Shown: positions 37,281 to 47,792, counted from the first letter of the stretch. The stretch is 64,000 nucleotides of DNA from JBGOTP01 sp963717075 (GCA_963717075.1 CAVQVI010000027.1:534858-598857), one strand, 5' to 3'. The notes: generated from the sequence alone by a model not told the origin. Numbers and translations: made by a program.

Positions 37281-40050
37281 ATGTCGATGGCTGAACGAGC
37301 AGCGAAACGAAAACCGAGGTCCTCGACCTCCGGTGTGAAGTCGAAGAGATACGTCTACTTTTTCGGGAACGGGAAGGCGGACGGCAATCGTCACATGAAG
37401 GACCTGCTCGGCGGAAAAGGATCGGGTCTCGCGGAGATGACGAACGCGGGCCTTCCGGTTCCCCCAGGCTTCACGATCTCGACTGAGGTATGCACGATTT
37501 ACTACAAGGAAAAGGCCAGAATTCCGGCCTCGATCGACAAGGAGATTGGCGCGCAGGTGAAGAAACTGGAGAAGGCTGCCGGCGCCGTCGCTCGGGTCCA
37601 CTGAGAATCCCCTCCTCGTGTCCGTCCGGTCCGGCGCGAAGTTCTCGATGCCCGGCATGATGGATACGATTCTGAATCTGGGCCTGAATGACAACGCCGT
37701 AGAGGGCCTGAAACGGCGCACGAACAACGGTCGCTTCGCCTTCGACAGTTATCGCCGGTTCATTCAGATGTTCGGTAACGTTGTGCTGGAGATTCCGAAG
37801 GATGCGTTCGAGCACGAGTTCAATGCGGCCAAGAAGGCGCGCAACGTGAAGCTTGACACGGATCTGGACGAAAGCGCTCTGCGTGAGGTGGTCGTTCGCT
37901 ACCAGGGGGTGGTGAAGGAGCGGACGGGCAAGCCATTTCCGCAGAATCCGAACGATCAGCTCAAGATGGCACGTAATGCCGTGTTCCGGTCCTGGATGAA
38001 CCCGCGCGCCATCGAATATCGACGCATTTACGATATTCCCGACCACATCGGCACCGCGGTGAACGTTCAGATGATGGTGTTCGGAAATACCGGCGATCGC
38101 TCCGGCACCGGCGTTGGCTTCACGCGCAACCCGGCGACTGGCAAGAAGGAGTTCTACGGCGAGTTTCTCATCAACGCTCAGGGCGAAGACGTCGTCGCGG
38201 GCATCCGGACGCCTCAGCACATTGCCGAGCTCGAACAGACAATGCCCAAGGCTTACCGGCAGCTGCGAGAGATCACCACCAGGCTCGAAAAGCATTACAA
38301 GGACGTGCAGGACTTCGAGTTCACCATTCAGGACGAGCGGCTGTTCATGCTCCAGACGCGGAGCGGCAAGCGCACCGGTTACGCTGCGGTTGTGATTGCC
38401 ACCGATCTGGTCGCCGAGAAACTCGTCACGCCGAAGGAAGCCATTCTGCTCGTGGATCCGGAGTCGCTCAGCCAGTTGCTCGCGCCAGGTTTCGATCCGG
38501 CCGAATGGAAGAAGATTCCTGTCGCGACAACGGGGCTGCCAGCGTCTCCAGGAGCCGCAAGCGGCCAGGCGGTCTTCTCCGCCGACCAGGCTGTCGCGTG
38601 GACGGGGCAGGGCAAGAAGGTCATCCTGGTGCGACGCGAGACAGTGCCAGACGATATCCATGGCATGTTCGTCGCGCAGGGCATCCTCACCGCCACGGGC
38701 GGCATGACGTCCCATGCGGCGGTCGTCGGACGTCAGATGGGCAAACCCTCCATCGTTGGCGCCGGCGCCCTCGACATCGACGAACACACGAAGCAGTTCA
38801 AGGTCGGGGGGAAGACGGTCAAGGAGGGCGACTTCATCTCCTTCGACGGCCTCTCGGGCGAGGTGAAGATCGCGCAGGTCGCGTCAACGCCCAGCGAGAT
38901 TCTCCAGGTCGTGGCTGGAACGCTCAATCCGAAGAAGTCGGATATCTATCGGCGCTTCGACCTGCTTCTGTCATGGGCCGATAAGTTCCGTCGGCTCGGC
39001 GTGCGGGCGAATGCAGACCTGCCGGACCAGGCTGCCACGGCGTACGCCTTCGGAGCGCGCGGCATTGGCCTCTGTCGGACGGAACACATGTTCTTCGGTG
39101 ATGGCCGGATTCCGATCGTTCAGCGGATGATCCTCGCCGACAACGAGAAAGATCGCCGGAAAGCGCTCGACGAGCTGCTGCCGCTCCAGCGCGAAGACTT
39201 CTACGGGGTGTTCAAGGCGATGAAGGGGACGCCGGTGACGATCCGAACGATCGACCCGCCGCTCCACGAGTTTCTGCCAAAGCGCGAAGAGCTGATGGTT
39301 GAGATCGCGACGCTGGAACTCACCGGTAAGAATCCCAAGGAACTGGAAGAGAAGCGGACGCTGCTCCAGCGGGTGGAACAACTCCACGAGTTCAACCCGA
39401 TGTTGGGGCATCGCGGCGTGCGTCTCGGCATCACGTACCCCGAGATCACCGAGATGCAGACCAGAGCGATCATCTCGGCAGCCTGCGCCCTCAACAAGGA
39501 AGGCCTGAAGGTCGTTCCGGAGATCATGATTCCTCTCGTCGGCAACGTGCGAGAGCTGAAGGATCAGAAGACGATTGTGGATCGCGTCGCCGTCGAGACG
39601 ATGAAGGCCATGGGTGTCACGATCAAGTACCTGGTCGGCACGATGATCGAGGTGCCGAGAGGCGCGATGACCGCCGATGAAATTGCGCGGGAAGCGCAGT
39701 TCTTCTCGTTCGGTACGAATGATCTCACGCAGTTCACCTACGGCTTTTCTCGAGACGATGTCGGCAAGTTCCTGCGGATCTATCTGGATAAGAAGATTCT
39801 GGAGAAAGACCCGTTCGCGACCATCGACACGGTCGGCGTCGGCGCCGTGGTGCGCCGCGGGGTGGAACTCGGGCGCAAGACACGGCCTGACCTCAAGCTG
39901 GGTATCTGCGGCGAGCACGGTGGTGACCCGGCGTCGATCCATTTCTTTGAGAACGTGGGACTGGACTACGTCAGCGCATCGCCGTACCGGATCCCGGTGG
40001 CGCGTCTGGCGGCGGCCCAGGCCGCGCTCTCGGTCAAAGTCGGCGACTAG
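37281..40050 (+). CDS. ppdK: Pyruvate, phosphate dikinase (frameshifted in this sequence)
   Basis: Interconverts pyruvate, ATP and phosphate with phosphoenolpyruvate, AMP and diphosphate. The N-terminal nucleotide-binding part begins KRYVYFFGNGKADGNRHMKD and LLGGKGSGLAEMTNAGLPVP. A one-base insertion at about 37580-37593 ends that frame early; the next resumes TENPLLVSVRSGAKFSMPGM. The phosphohistidine is in ATGGMTSHAAVVGRQMGKPS, and the C-terminal barrel has LGITYPEITEMQ, SFGTNDLTQFTYGFSRDD and GICGEHGGDPASIHF with the catalytic cysteine. Product about 920 residues. It follows glyS by 33 bp. Near KorAB and the TCA genes it would allow gluconeogenic or reductive carbon flow. Confidence 0.92.
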
Positions 40051-40074
40051 GCCCCACACGAATACCGCAGCACT

Positions 40075-40136
40075 CGCGGAGCTCGCAGAGATGCTATTCT
40101 TTGCGGTCACTGCGCGTTCTGCGGTGACCGTCCTGT
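40075..40136 (+). repeat. Intergenic repeat, family C
   Basis: CTCGCGGAGCTCGCAGAG and TTCTTTGCGGTCACTGCGCG followed by TTCTGCGGTGACCGT. It resembles the right half of the icd-mdh element (TCTCTGCGG..CTCTGTGTGCTCTGCGGTGA). It lies right after ppdK and just before the corA relic. Confidence 0.55.
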
Positions 40137-40326
40137 GAATACGATCTTCATCCATCGCGCCGGGCGGACCGAGGACGTTAGGCGATACCTTTGCCTTCCA
40201 TCCGCTGTCGGTGGAAGACGCCATGTCTGCCACCCATTATCAAAAAATCGAGACCTATGAGGCGTACCTCTATGCACGATTGTCGTCGCCATGCTCGCGA
40301 TGTTTCGAGCTAGGCACTGGATCTGA
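40135..40326 (+). pseudogene. Relic of a corA-type magnesium/cobalt transporter gene, with internal deletions
   Basis: Three short pieces of a CorA protein lie in order within 192 bp. The first is VNTIFIHRAGRTEDV (from a GTG at 40135), like CorA N-termini. The second, in another frame at 40184-40275, is DTFAFHPLSVEDAMSATHYQ then KIETYEAYLY, matching the CorA FHPLxxEDA...KxExYxDYLF region. The third, at 40276-40326, is TIVVAMLAMFRARHWI and a stop, like the last transmembrane helix and tail. About 250 residues between them are absent, including the GMN motif. This is a decayed gene, not a sequencing error, because large parts are missing. The remainder of 40051-40363 is repeat DNA. Confidence 0.65.
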
Positions 40327-40330
40327 CAGG

Positions 40331-40352
40331 GATGGGGATTAGGGAATTGGGG
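40331..40352 (+). repeat. Short family B repeat before mutL
   Basis: GGGATGGGGATTAGGGAATT, one arm only of the family B element, ending 12 bp before the mutL start codon. Confidence 0.55.
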
Positions 40353-40363
40353 CATAGATCCTA

Positions 40364-42166
40364 GTGGCGAAAATCACGAGGCTATCGGCCGAGCTCGCGG
40401 ATCAAATTGCAGCCGGAGAGGTTGTCGAGCGTCCTGCCTCCGTCGTCAAGGAGCTCGTGGAAAACGCGATCGACGCCGGCGCCAGGCGTCTGTCGATTCA
40501 CGTTGAGCTTGGTGGCAAGAAGCAGGTGCGCGTCGAAGACGATGGCGAGGGGATGGCGCCGGAGGATGCGCGGCTCTCGATCGAGCGCCATGCGACCAGC
40601 AAGATTCGCCGTTCGGACGACCTCGCGGCCATCCTGACGCTCGGCTTCCGGGGCGAGGCACTCCCCTCGATCGCATCGGTCTCGCATTTCGTCCTGCGGA
40701 CTCGCGCGAGAGGCAGCTCGAGCGGCACCGAGATCCGCGTCAACGGCGGCATGGTGTCCTCAGAGCAGGAGGTGGCTGCGGCCGAAGGCACCGTCGTAGA
40801 GGTCAACGACCTCTTTTACAACCTCCCGGCGCGGCGCAAGTTTCTCAAGTCCGATGGCGCGGAAGCGACGCAGGTGTCGAGGGTGGTCACGCAGCTTGCC
40901 CTGGCCTATCCCGAGGTCGGCTTCACGCTCACCAGCGCGGCCCGAACCATTCTGCAGTGTCCGCCTGCAGGGTCGCTCGGGGATCGGCTCTTCCAGATTT
41001 ATGGCGAGCGGGCCGACCTGATTGAAGTCTGGAAGGATGTGGGCGGACTTCGGGTCACCGGCTTCGCGGCTGCGCTTGCCGATCAGGGGCCGACGCGCGG
41101 TCCGCAACACGTGTTCGTCAACCGGCGCATCGTCAAGGACCGGACGATCGCGCACGCCATCATCGATTCGTACAGCACCGCGTCGATCAAAGAGCGGAGT
41201 CCCGAAGTGCACCTTTTCATCGAGATGCCGCCAGGGGCCGTCGACGTGAACGTGCATCCCACGAAAGCCGAGGTGCGATTTCGTGAGCAGTCGCTCGTCC
41301 ACGAGGTCGTGCGGCGCGCGCTGATGGATGCCCTGGGACAGGGCCGCGGCGTGCCGCACCTGCAGCTGCGCTCCGAAGGCGCTGCGATCCCGATGCCGGT
41401 CACAGTCAGCCTTCCCGGCGTGCTCGGCGGTGGCGTGTTTCCGAGCAGGTGGATGCCGAAGGCAGAAGAGGTCGGGTCTGGCCTTCGGCCCGATCGAGGC
41501 GGCGGCCCTGGAACGGCGTCCCTCGACCAGGCCCAGGGTGCAGGGGTCATGGGTACGCTGGGCCAGACCGAAGCCGCGGCGCCAGACATCCGGCCGATGA
41601 TTCCGCTCGGCCAGTTCCGCGACACGTTCATCATCGCGGTTGATGATGAGGCCGTCGCGATTATCGATCAGCACGTCGCCCACGAGCGTGTGCTTTTCGA
41701 GCGCGTGATGCAGAAGCTGACAGCAGGACGTCTGGAGTCGCAACGGCTGCTGGTGCCGCTTCTGCTCGAACTGGCACCCGGTGCCCACCAGGCGCTCACT
41801 GGACGGGCAGCCGAGCTCGAGCGTCTCGGATTTGAAGTTGAGAGCTTTGGGACTGGAACGGTGAGAGTCACCGCCATGCCAGCCTTGCTCAAGACGGAGG
41901 ACAGCTCCACGGCGTTGCGCGCGCTCGCGGAAGATCTCGAGGGGCTGGATCGCGGCGCCCACGTCGAGGATGCATTGAAGCGGATTGCGGCAACCATCGC
42001 GTGTCATGCGGCCGTGAAGGCGAACTACCCGCTGCCGTACGAGAAGATGGCGCACATTCTCGACGAGCTGCGCGCCACGGCGTATTCCACGATCTGCCCG
42101 CACGGCCGACCGGTCATGCTGCGTCTCACGCGCCGAGAGATCGAAAAGAACTTCGAGCGAATCTAG
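40364..42166 (+). CDS. mutL: DNA mismatch repair protein MutL (endonuclease type)
   Basis: 600 residues from a GTG start. The N-terminal GHKL ATPase has IAAGEVVERPASVVKELVEN, the Mg/ATP loop VRVEDDGEGMAPEDA and LGFRGEALPSIASVSHF. VFVNRRIVKD and VDVNVHPTKAEVRF close the transducer domain. After a Gly/Pro-rich linker (about 345-410) the C-terminal domain carries DQHVAHERVLFERV, which is the DQHA(x)2E(x)4E nicking motif with Val in place of Ala. ACHAAVKANYPLP and CPHGRPVMLRL are the other metal-site motifs. It is therefore the nicking type found in bacteria without MutH. mutS is not in the window. Confidence 0.95.
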   Translation: MAKITRLSAELADQIAAGEVVERPASVVKELVENAIDAGARRLSIHVELGGKKQVRVEDDGEGMAPEDARLSIERHATSKIRRSDDLAAILTLGFRGEALPSIASVSHFVLRTRARGSSSGTEIRVNGGMVSSEQEVAAAEGTVVEVNDLFYNLPARRKFLKSDGAEATQVSRVVTQLALAYPEVGFTLTSAARTILQCPPAGSLGDRLFQIYGERADLIEVWKDVGGLRVTGFAAALADQGPTRGPQHVFVNRRIVKDRTIAHAIIDSYSTASIKERSPEVHLFIEMPPGAVDVNVHPTKAEVRFREQSLVHEVVRRALMDALGQGRGVPHLQLRSEGAAIPMPVTVSLPGVLGGGVFPSRWMPKAEEVGSGLRPDRGGGPGTASLDQAQGAGVMGTLGQTEAAAPDIRPMIPLGQFRDTFIIAVDDEAVAIIDQHVAHERVLFERVMQKLTAGRLESQRLLVPLLLELAPGAHQALTGRAAELERLGFEVESFGTGTVRVTAMPALLKTEDSSTALRALAEDLEGLDRGAHVEDALKRIAATIACHAAVKANYPLPYEKMAHILDELRATAYSTICPHGRPVMLRLTRREIEKNFERI

Positions 42167-42168
42167 CG

Positions 42169-42339
42169 ATGCTGGCATCGATCATTTATTACGTCGGTCG
42201 ATTCGGACAGATTCTTGGTATGTGGTTGTTGATTGTGGACATCTTCATGGCGGGTCCCCTTGGCCCGAGTCCCCGGTTGTTCGCCGTGGGTGTGGCGGTG
42301 TTTCTGGCGGGATGGGGGCTGACAAGGATCAGGGCATAG
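42169..42339 (+). CDS. Small hydrophobic protein, 56 residues
   Basis: Starts at the ATG 2 bp after mutL (MLASIIYYVGRFGQILGMWL) and ends LFAVGVAVFLAGWGLTRIRA. Two transmembrane helices are expected (about 5-28 and 37-52). Not recognised as a named family. The tight spacing suggests co-transcription with mutL. Its 3' end overlaps the convergent rarA end by 11 bp. Confidence 0.6.
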   Translation: MLASIIYYVGRFGQILGMWLLIVDIFMAGPLGPSPRLFAVGVAVFLAGWGLTRIRA

Positions 42340-43678
42340 GGGGTCCCTTCTTCTTGATCGCTGCCCAGCCGTCGAGCCGCCGTTTGATCTCCTTCTCGAA
42401 TCCGCGCTCCGTCGGCTCGTAGTACTTCCGGTCCTCGAGCGCAGGCGGCAGGCACGACATGTCGGCGACGGCGTCCGGCTCGTTGTGCGCGTAGCGGTAG
42501 CCCTTCCCGTACTCCAGCTCCTTCATCAGCTTCGTCGGAGCGTTGCGCAGGTGCAGCGGCACCGGCTCGGCGACGTCTGTCCGCGGCATCGTCGGCCGCG
42601 CGGTTGTACGCCTCGTAGACGGCGTTGCTCTTCGGCGCGGTCGCCAGGTAGATGGCCGCCTGCGCGAGCGCGGTGTTGCCTTCGGGCATGCCGATGAAGT
42701 GGACCGCGTCCTTGGCCGCGACGGCGACGGTCAGCGCCTGCGGATCGGCGTTGCCGACGTCTTCCGAGGCGAACCGGACGAGGCGCCGGGCGATGTAGAG
42801 CGGATCCTCGCCGGCTTCGACCATGCGCGCGAGCCAGTACACCGCCGCGTCGGGATCGCTGTTCCGCATCGACTTGTGCAGGGCCGAGATGAGGTTGTAG
42901 TGCTCCTCGCCGGACTTGTCGTAGAGCAGCGTTCGTCGCTGCACGGCCTGCTGCACGCGGTCTCGACCCACCTGGCGGCGTCCGTCCGCGAGCGGGGCGG
43001 CGCCCACGCTCAGCTCCAGCAGGTTGAGCGCCGATCGCGCATCGCCGTTGGCGTAAACGGCGATCGCCTGAATCGCCTCGTCGTCGATGGAGACACGCTC
43101 TGCGCCGAGGCCGCGCTCGCACATCGGCAAGCGCCCGCCGCAGGATGGCGGCGACTTCGTCGGTCGTGAGCCCGCGCAGCACGAACACCTTCGAGCGCGA
43201 GAGGAGCGCCGCGTTCACCTCGAACGACGGATTCTCGGTCGTCGCGCCGATGAGCACGATGTCGCCGGCTTCGACGCGCGGCAGGAAGGCGTCCTGCTGC
43301 GCCTTGTTGAAGCGGTGGATTTCGTCGATGAAGACGATCGTGCGACGGCCGGTGGTCCGGCGCAGGCGCTCGGCTTCGGCCATGACCTCGCGGATTTCCT
43401 TGATGCCGGCGAGCACGGCGCTGAACGACACGAAGCGCGCCTGCGTCGTGTCGGCGATGATGCGGGCGAGCGTCGTCTTGCCGGTGCCGGGCGGCCCCCA
43501 CAGGATGATCGACTGGAGCAGGTCGCGCTCGATCGCCTCGCGCAGCGGCCTGCCCGGCGGCGAGCAGATCCTCCTGGCCGACGAACTCGTCGAACGTCCG
43601 CGGCCGCATCCGCTCGGCGAGCGGCGCCGCGGGCGGGACAGCAGCGACAGGATCTTCTGGAAAAAGGTCGAAGTCCAA
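42329..43678 (-). CDS. rarA: Replication-associated recombination protein RarA/MgsA (three frameshifts)
   Basis: AAA+ ATPase acting at stalled replication forks. It starts at a TTG (MDFDLFPEDPVAAVP), then LAERMRPRTFDEFVGQEDLL. The Walker A region can be read across an indel near 43554. IVFIDEIHRFNKAQQDAFLP is Walker B, GATTENPSFEVNAALLSRSK is sensor 1, and the C-terminal part has HYNLISALHKSMRNSDPDAA and FASEDVGNADPQALTVAVAA. Frame changes near 43554, 43121 and 42590 each need a single base. Full length is about 448 residues, normal for the family. It follows the SpoU-type gene by 6 bp. Confidence 0.85.
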
Positions 43679-43684
43679 GGCGAG

Positions 43685-44494
43685 TCACTCAGTCGGTCCC
43701 GTTCGCTGCCGGCGCGCCTCGTAAACGAGCAGGGCCGCGGCGACCGCGGCGTTGAGCGATTCGACCGGCGGCTCCATCGGAATCGTAATCCGCTCGTCCA
43801 CGCTGTCGAGCAGCGAACGCGGCAGGCCGGCGCCTTCGCCGCCGATCAGCAGCGCCAGCGGCGTCGTCAGGTCGGCGTCGAACAGGGAGCGGCCGCCTCG
43901 CGGGACGGCAGCCGACGATGCGGCATCCGTGACGACGGGCGTCGGCGACGGCTCGGTCGACGCTCGCCACGACGGCAATCGGCAGACGCAGCGCGCTGCC
44001 CATCGATCCGCGAAGCGCCTTCCAGCCGAAGGGATCGGCACATGCGCCGGCGGCGACGACGCCTGTCGCGCCGGCCGCCTCGGCGACGCGGACGATGGCG
44101 CCGAGATTGCCCGGATTCTGAATGTCGCAGGCGACAATGGTGAGCGGGCGCGACGCGGCGTAGAGCCGGCCCTCACTATCCGGCGGGCGATCCGCGATAG
44201 CGACGATCGTCGCTCGGCGACCGCACCGGGCTTGCCGCATCCATGACTGCCGATGTAGCCGACGCCAGTTCGACGCCGCGCGTCTCCAGGCGTCGAACGA
44301 TCGCTGCGATGTCCGGCCGCTGCAGCGCGTCCGTGGCAACGACCGCGTGCCGGAGCAGTCAGCCCGGCCGCCAGCGCTCGGCGACGAGATGCGCGCCGTC
44401 GAGCAGCAGCAGCGCCGGTCGTCGCCGTCGCGCCGCGTGCGAGCGGTACGACGGCTGGCGACGATCGGGTTCTGCCGGCTGGTGATCGGGTCAT
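43685..44494 (-). CDS. SpoU/TrmH-family RNA 2'-O-methyltransferase (frameshifted)
   Basis: SPOUT-fold methyltransferase of about 265 residues, read through several one-base indels. ITSRQNPIVA at the start is the family opening. The knot motifs are PLTIVACDIQNPGNLGAIVR, VAEAAGATGVVAAGACADPF, PLALLIGGEGAGLPRSLLDS and PMEPPVESLNAAVAAALLVY. The product is probably 23S rRNA or tRNA ribose methyltransferase; the target is unknown. Frame changes are mostly in the first third. The ATG on the complement of 44492-44494 lies in a family E repeat. It precedes rarA. Confidence 0.8.
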   Translation of the reverse strand: MTRSPAGRTRSSPAVVPLARGATATTGAAAARRRASRRRALAAGLTAPARGRCHGRAAAAGHRSDRSTPGDARRRTGVGYIGSHGCGKPGAVAERRSSLSRIARRIVRAGSTPRRARSPLSPATFRIRAISAPSSASPRRPARQASSPPAHVPIPSAGRRFADRWAARCVCRLPSWRASTEPSPTPVVTDAASSAAVPRGGRSLFDADLTTPLALLIGGEGAGLPRSLLDSVDERITIPMEPPVESLNAAVAAALLVYEARRQRTGPTE

Positions 44495-44571
44495 CTAGTC
44501 ATCTGGGCTGCGTCGGGTCGCGGAGGCTCGACGCACTGACCATGACCGATGACCATGCCGATGACCATGCT
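44488..44571. repeat. Family E repeat (GGTCAT/ATGACC inverted units) between the SpoU gene and greA
   Basis: GGGTCATCTAGTCATCTGGG on the left and TGACCATGACCGATGACC and GATGACCATGC on the right form an imperfect inverted repeat of GGTCATC units. It overlaps the SpoU-type start codon. The same units occur at 57118-57202. Confidence 0.5.
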
Positions 44572-44610
44572 ACTGTGGTACCATCGCCTTGACCCCGCCG
44601 GGGGATCCCC

Positions 44611-45089
44611 ATGAAAGATCGACTGATCAAGAAGTTCGAAGACCGAAATCCACGCGCTCGACTCGCGAGCTGAAGCTCGAGCTGCCGAAGGAAATCAAGC
44701 GCGCCCGCGAGCTCGGCGACCTGCGCGAGAACGCCGAGTACCCGGCCGCCAAGGAACGGCAGCGGCTCGTCGAGTCGCGCATCAGCATGCTGCAGAAGCG
44801 CGTGTCCGAGATCGCGCTGATCAACGTCGATCGGATTCCGACCGATCGCGCCGGCTTCGGATCGACGGTCCACGTCGATCGAGAGCACCGGCGAGAGGCT
44901 GGTCTTCCAGCTCGTCATGCCGGAGGACGCCGACGCCGCGAAGGGCCTGATCTCGACGACCTCGCCGATCGGCCGCGCGTTCCTGAACAAGGAACCAGGC
45001 GACTCGGTCAAGGTGGTGACGCCCGGCGGCACGCGCGAGTTCGAAATCGTCAAGCTCATCACCATCCACGACGAAGCACGGGCGAATGA
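44611..45089 (+). CDS. greA: Transcription elongation factor GreA (frameshifted)
   Basis: Rescues backtracked RNA polymerase by stimulating transcript cleavage. The reading is MKDRLIKKFE, then after two indels (near 44643 and 44662) TRELKLELPKEIKRARELGD and LRENAEYPAAKERQRLVESR, the coiled-coil with its acidic tip. After another indel near 44877 comes the FKBP-like domain, TGERLVFQLVMPEDADAA and SPIGRAFLNKEPGDSVKV. About 158 residues. The 3' end is uncertain because the last codons are also in a noisy stretch; an ATGA overlap with the next gene at 45086-45089 is likely. Confidence 0.85.
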
Positions 45090-46534
45090 CCGCGCGCGGC
45101 GCTTCACCGTCCGCCGAGCCCTACTCCCCACAACGCCGCACCGCCCTCGTTCTGACCGGGAGCCGGCACGGCCGGCGCGTATCACGCCGGCGTGCTGCGC
45201 GCGCTGCACGAGGCCGGCGTCAAGCTCGACGTCGTCGCCGGACGCGGCATCGGCGCGATCGGCGCGCTGTTCGCCGCCGTCGACGGCGCGCCGCGCCTCT
45301 GGGACGAGAAGGGATTCTGGCGGGCGCGGCGGTGCGCGGCGTTCTATGGCTGGCGGCCGACCTTGCGGCTGATCGTGTGGGCGCATCGCGGCAGCGGCTG
45401 CGCTGGTCGTCGCTGCCGATCGTCGCGGTGGCCGCCGGGCTGGTCGTGTTTCCGATCGACTTTCTTCTCAAAGATGGTCGGGGTCGAGCGGCGCGGCGGT
45501 CTGGTCGACGCGCTATGTCGCGTTCGCGCAGGCGGCGTTCGCGCCCGACGGCGCTGCCGACCTGGCTGCCGCGGCTGGTGCTGCTGGTGTTGGGCTTCGG
45601 CGCTTGCGGTCGTGCTGACGACGGCGTGGCTGAATCGCGCGGACGCCGCAGTCGAGGACCGTTCTGGTGGCGCATGGTGCGGGCGCCGCTGTCGGCGGAG
45701 AGCGTCGTCGCCCACTGCTGGGCGGTGATGTGGGATCTGGTGCGCGGCGCGGCGCCGCTGAGGCAGCCGCCGCAGCTGAGCTCGCGCGACGCTATGTCGA
45801 GCTGCTGTCGGAGAACCTCGGACAGCCGGGTTTCGCGAGCTGCTGATCGCGGTTCACGACGTCGATGCGCACCGCGATCTGGTCTTCGCGCTCGTCGGCG
45901 CCTCTCGGCGCCGCGATCTGGTGCGGCGGTCCGACGACCGAGGCGGCCGAGGCCCGGCGCGCCGAGGTCCTCGACCTGGCGGGCGTCGCGCGCGACCATC
46001 TGACGGACGCCATGGCTGGCGCGCTGGCGGTTCCGCTGGTCACCGAGTCTCACACCATCCCGTTCGCGCCCGAAGTCGTACTGGCGCGGCGAAACGCACC
46101 GTCTCGTGCGACCGGCCCTCGGGAGCCTGGCGCGGCTGCTCGACGAGCTGGTCGATCTCGACGTCGAGCAGATCGTTGCTCGTCTCCGCGTCTCCGGAAT
46201 CGCCCGGACCGCACACGCTGGCGGCCGCTTCGACTCGATGGCCGCGGGCGCCTCGGCGAGTACCTGCAGTCGTCGGAAGCCGCGATCGTGCGCGACGCGC
46301 TGCAGCGGCGGCGAGGACGGACGGCCGCGGATCTTCACGATTCGGCCGTCGCACAATCCGATCGGGCCGTTCGATTTCGCGGGCGGATTCGACGATCGAT
46401 CCGATCGACGCCAGCCGCTCGACGAGCTGATGAGCCGCGGCTACGAGGACGCGTACCGGCAGTTCATCGAGCCCGTGGTCGGCGCCGAGCGGCGACCGCG
46501 TCGGCGCAGCAGTCGAGCCGACCAGATCGACGTA
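45086..46534 (+). CDS. Patatin-like membrane protein (heavily frameshifted)
   Basis: The start reads YSPQRRTALVLTGSGTAGAY when joined across one indel, and continues HAGVLRALHEAGVKLDVVAG, which is the oxyanion-hole region of patatin-like phospholipases. The expected GxSxG appears as GRGIGAIGALFAAVDGA, without serine. Hydrophobic segments (LPIVAVAAGLVVFPIDFL; LPRLVLLVLGFGALAVVL when corrected) suggest a membrane protein. Downstream parts such as HDVDAHRDLVFALV and SHTIPFAPEVV-like pieces are visible in alternating frames. At least eight indels are needed, so the protein sequence is approximate. Function is unproven. Confidence 0.6.
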
Positions 46535-46598
46535 GCCGACCTTCAGTCGGGTGATGCAAGCTCGCGGGATTGACGTAGGCCGACCTTAGGTCGGGCGT
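46531..46598. repeat. Family A repeats (error-damaged copies)
   Basis: GTAGCCGACCTTCAGTCGGG at 46532 and GTAGGCCGACCTTAGGTCGG at 46575 are copies of the family A unit lacking one base at several double or triple positions (GG, CCC). They show that homopolymer shortening also occurs in this stretch. Confidence 0.7.
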
Positions 46599-46626
46599 GA
46601 TCGACCGAAGCTGATCCACAGCAGGC

Positions 46627-47792
46627 ATGAAAGGCGATCAACACGATCATGCGGGAGCGGCGCGCTCGCCGCTCCTGACGACGCCGATCTACGAGACGAC
46701 GACGTTCGTGTTCGAGAACGCGCAGGAGGTGGTCGCGTACAACGAGGGGCGGTCGGCGAAGTACCTCTACTCGCGCTACGCGCAATCCGACGGTCGTCAG
46801 CGTCGAGCGGAAGCTGGCGGCGCTCGATGGGGCCGAGGCGGCGCTGGCGTTCTCGTCCGGGCATGGGCGCGACGACGACGATCCTGATGGCGCTCGCTGC
46901 GGGCCGGGCGACGAGGTCGTGTGCAGCGCGGCGATCTACGGCGGCACGCTGCACCTGCTGCAGGATCTGCTCGCGCAGTTCGGCGTGATCCGCCCGGTTC
47001 GTGCTCGCTCGAGGAGCTGGCCGAACCGGACAGCGTGATCACCGATCGGACGCAAGCTGGTCTGGTTCGAGTCGCCGATCAACCCGACGCTGCGCTGCGT
47101 GGACATCCGCACGCGTTGCCGACGCCTGCCGCGCGCGCGGCGTGCTGTCGGTCATCGACAACACGTTCGCGAGCCCGATCAACCAGCAGCCGCTCGCGCT
47201 CGGCGTCGATCTGTCGATGCAGAGCGCGACGAAGTACCTCAACGGCCACAGCGACGTGACCGGCGGCGTGGTCAGCGGGTCCAGCGGCGCTCGTCGATCG
47301 GATCGAGCAAGACGCGCCGGCTGCTCGGCGACCGTGATGGATCCCCATAGCCGGCGTACGCGCTCGGCCGCGGCCTGAAGACGCTGCCGCTTCGCATCGC
47401 GCAGCACAACGCCAACGCGCAGGCGGTCGCCGAGTTCCTCGCAGCGGGACCGTCGCGTCAGCCGCGTCTACTATCCCGGGCTCGCCGTCGCATCCCGATC
47501 ACGCGATCGCGCGCGCGCCAGATGACCGGGTTCGGCGGCATGGTCTGCTTCGATCTCGACGGCGGCTTCGAGCGCGCGGCGCGCGTGCTACGATCGACTC
47601 ACGCTCATCAAGCGCGCGGCCAGCCTCGGCGGCGTCGAGAGCCTCGTCAGCATGCCGGTGCTGACGTCGCAGTGGGGCTACACCGACGAGCAGCTGCGCG
47701 CGGCCGGCGTGACGAAGGGGATGCTGCGGCTGTCGGTCGGGCTCGAGGACGTCGAGGATCTGATCGCGGATCTGGACCAGGCGCTCGAGTGA
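46627..47792 (+). CDS. Cys/Met-metabolism PLP enzyme (cystathionine gamma-synthase/lyase-like; frameshifted)
   Basis: Trans-sulfuration family, about 385 residues after repair. The N-terminus is ARSPLLTTPIYETTTFVFEN; GRSAKYLYSRYA follows. Then SVERKLAALDGAEAALAFSS (joined), NPTLRCVDI, SVIDNTFASPINQQPLALGV and the PLP-lysine region SATKYLNGHSDVTGG. The C-terminus is AASLGGVESLVSMPVL and LRLSVGLEDVEDLIADLDQA. Indels occur about every 60-100 bp. Which reaction it runs (MetB, MetC or methionine gamma-lyase) cannot be told from sequence alone. Confidence 0.85.

Noticed and set aside
38971..40233. A 420-codon leftward open frame opposite ppdK
   Set aside because: The ppdK C-terminal barrel motifs are clear on the plus strand.
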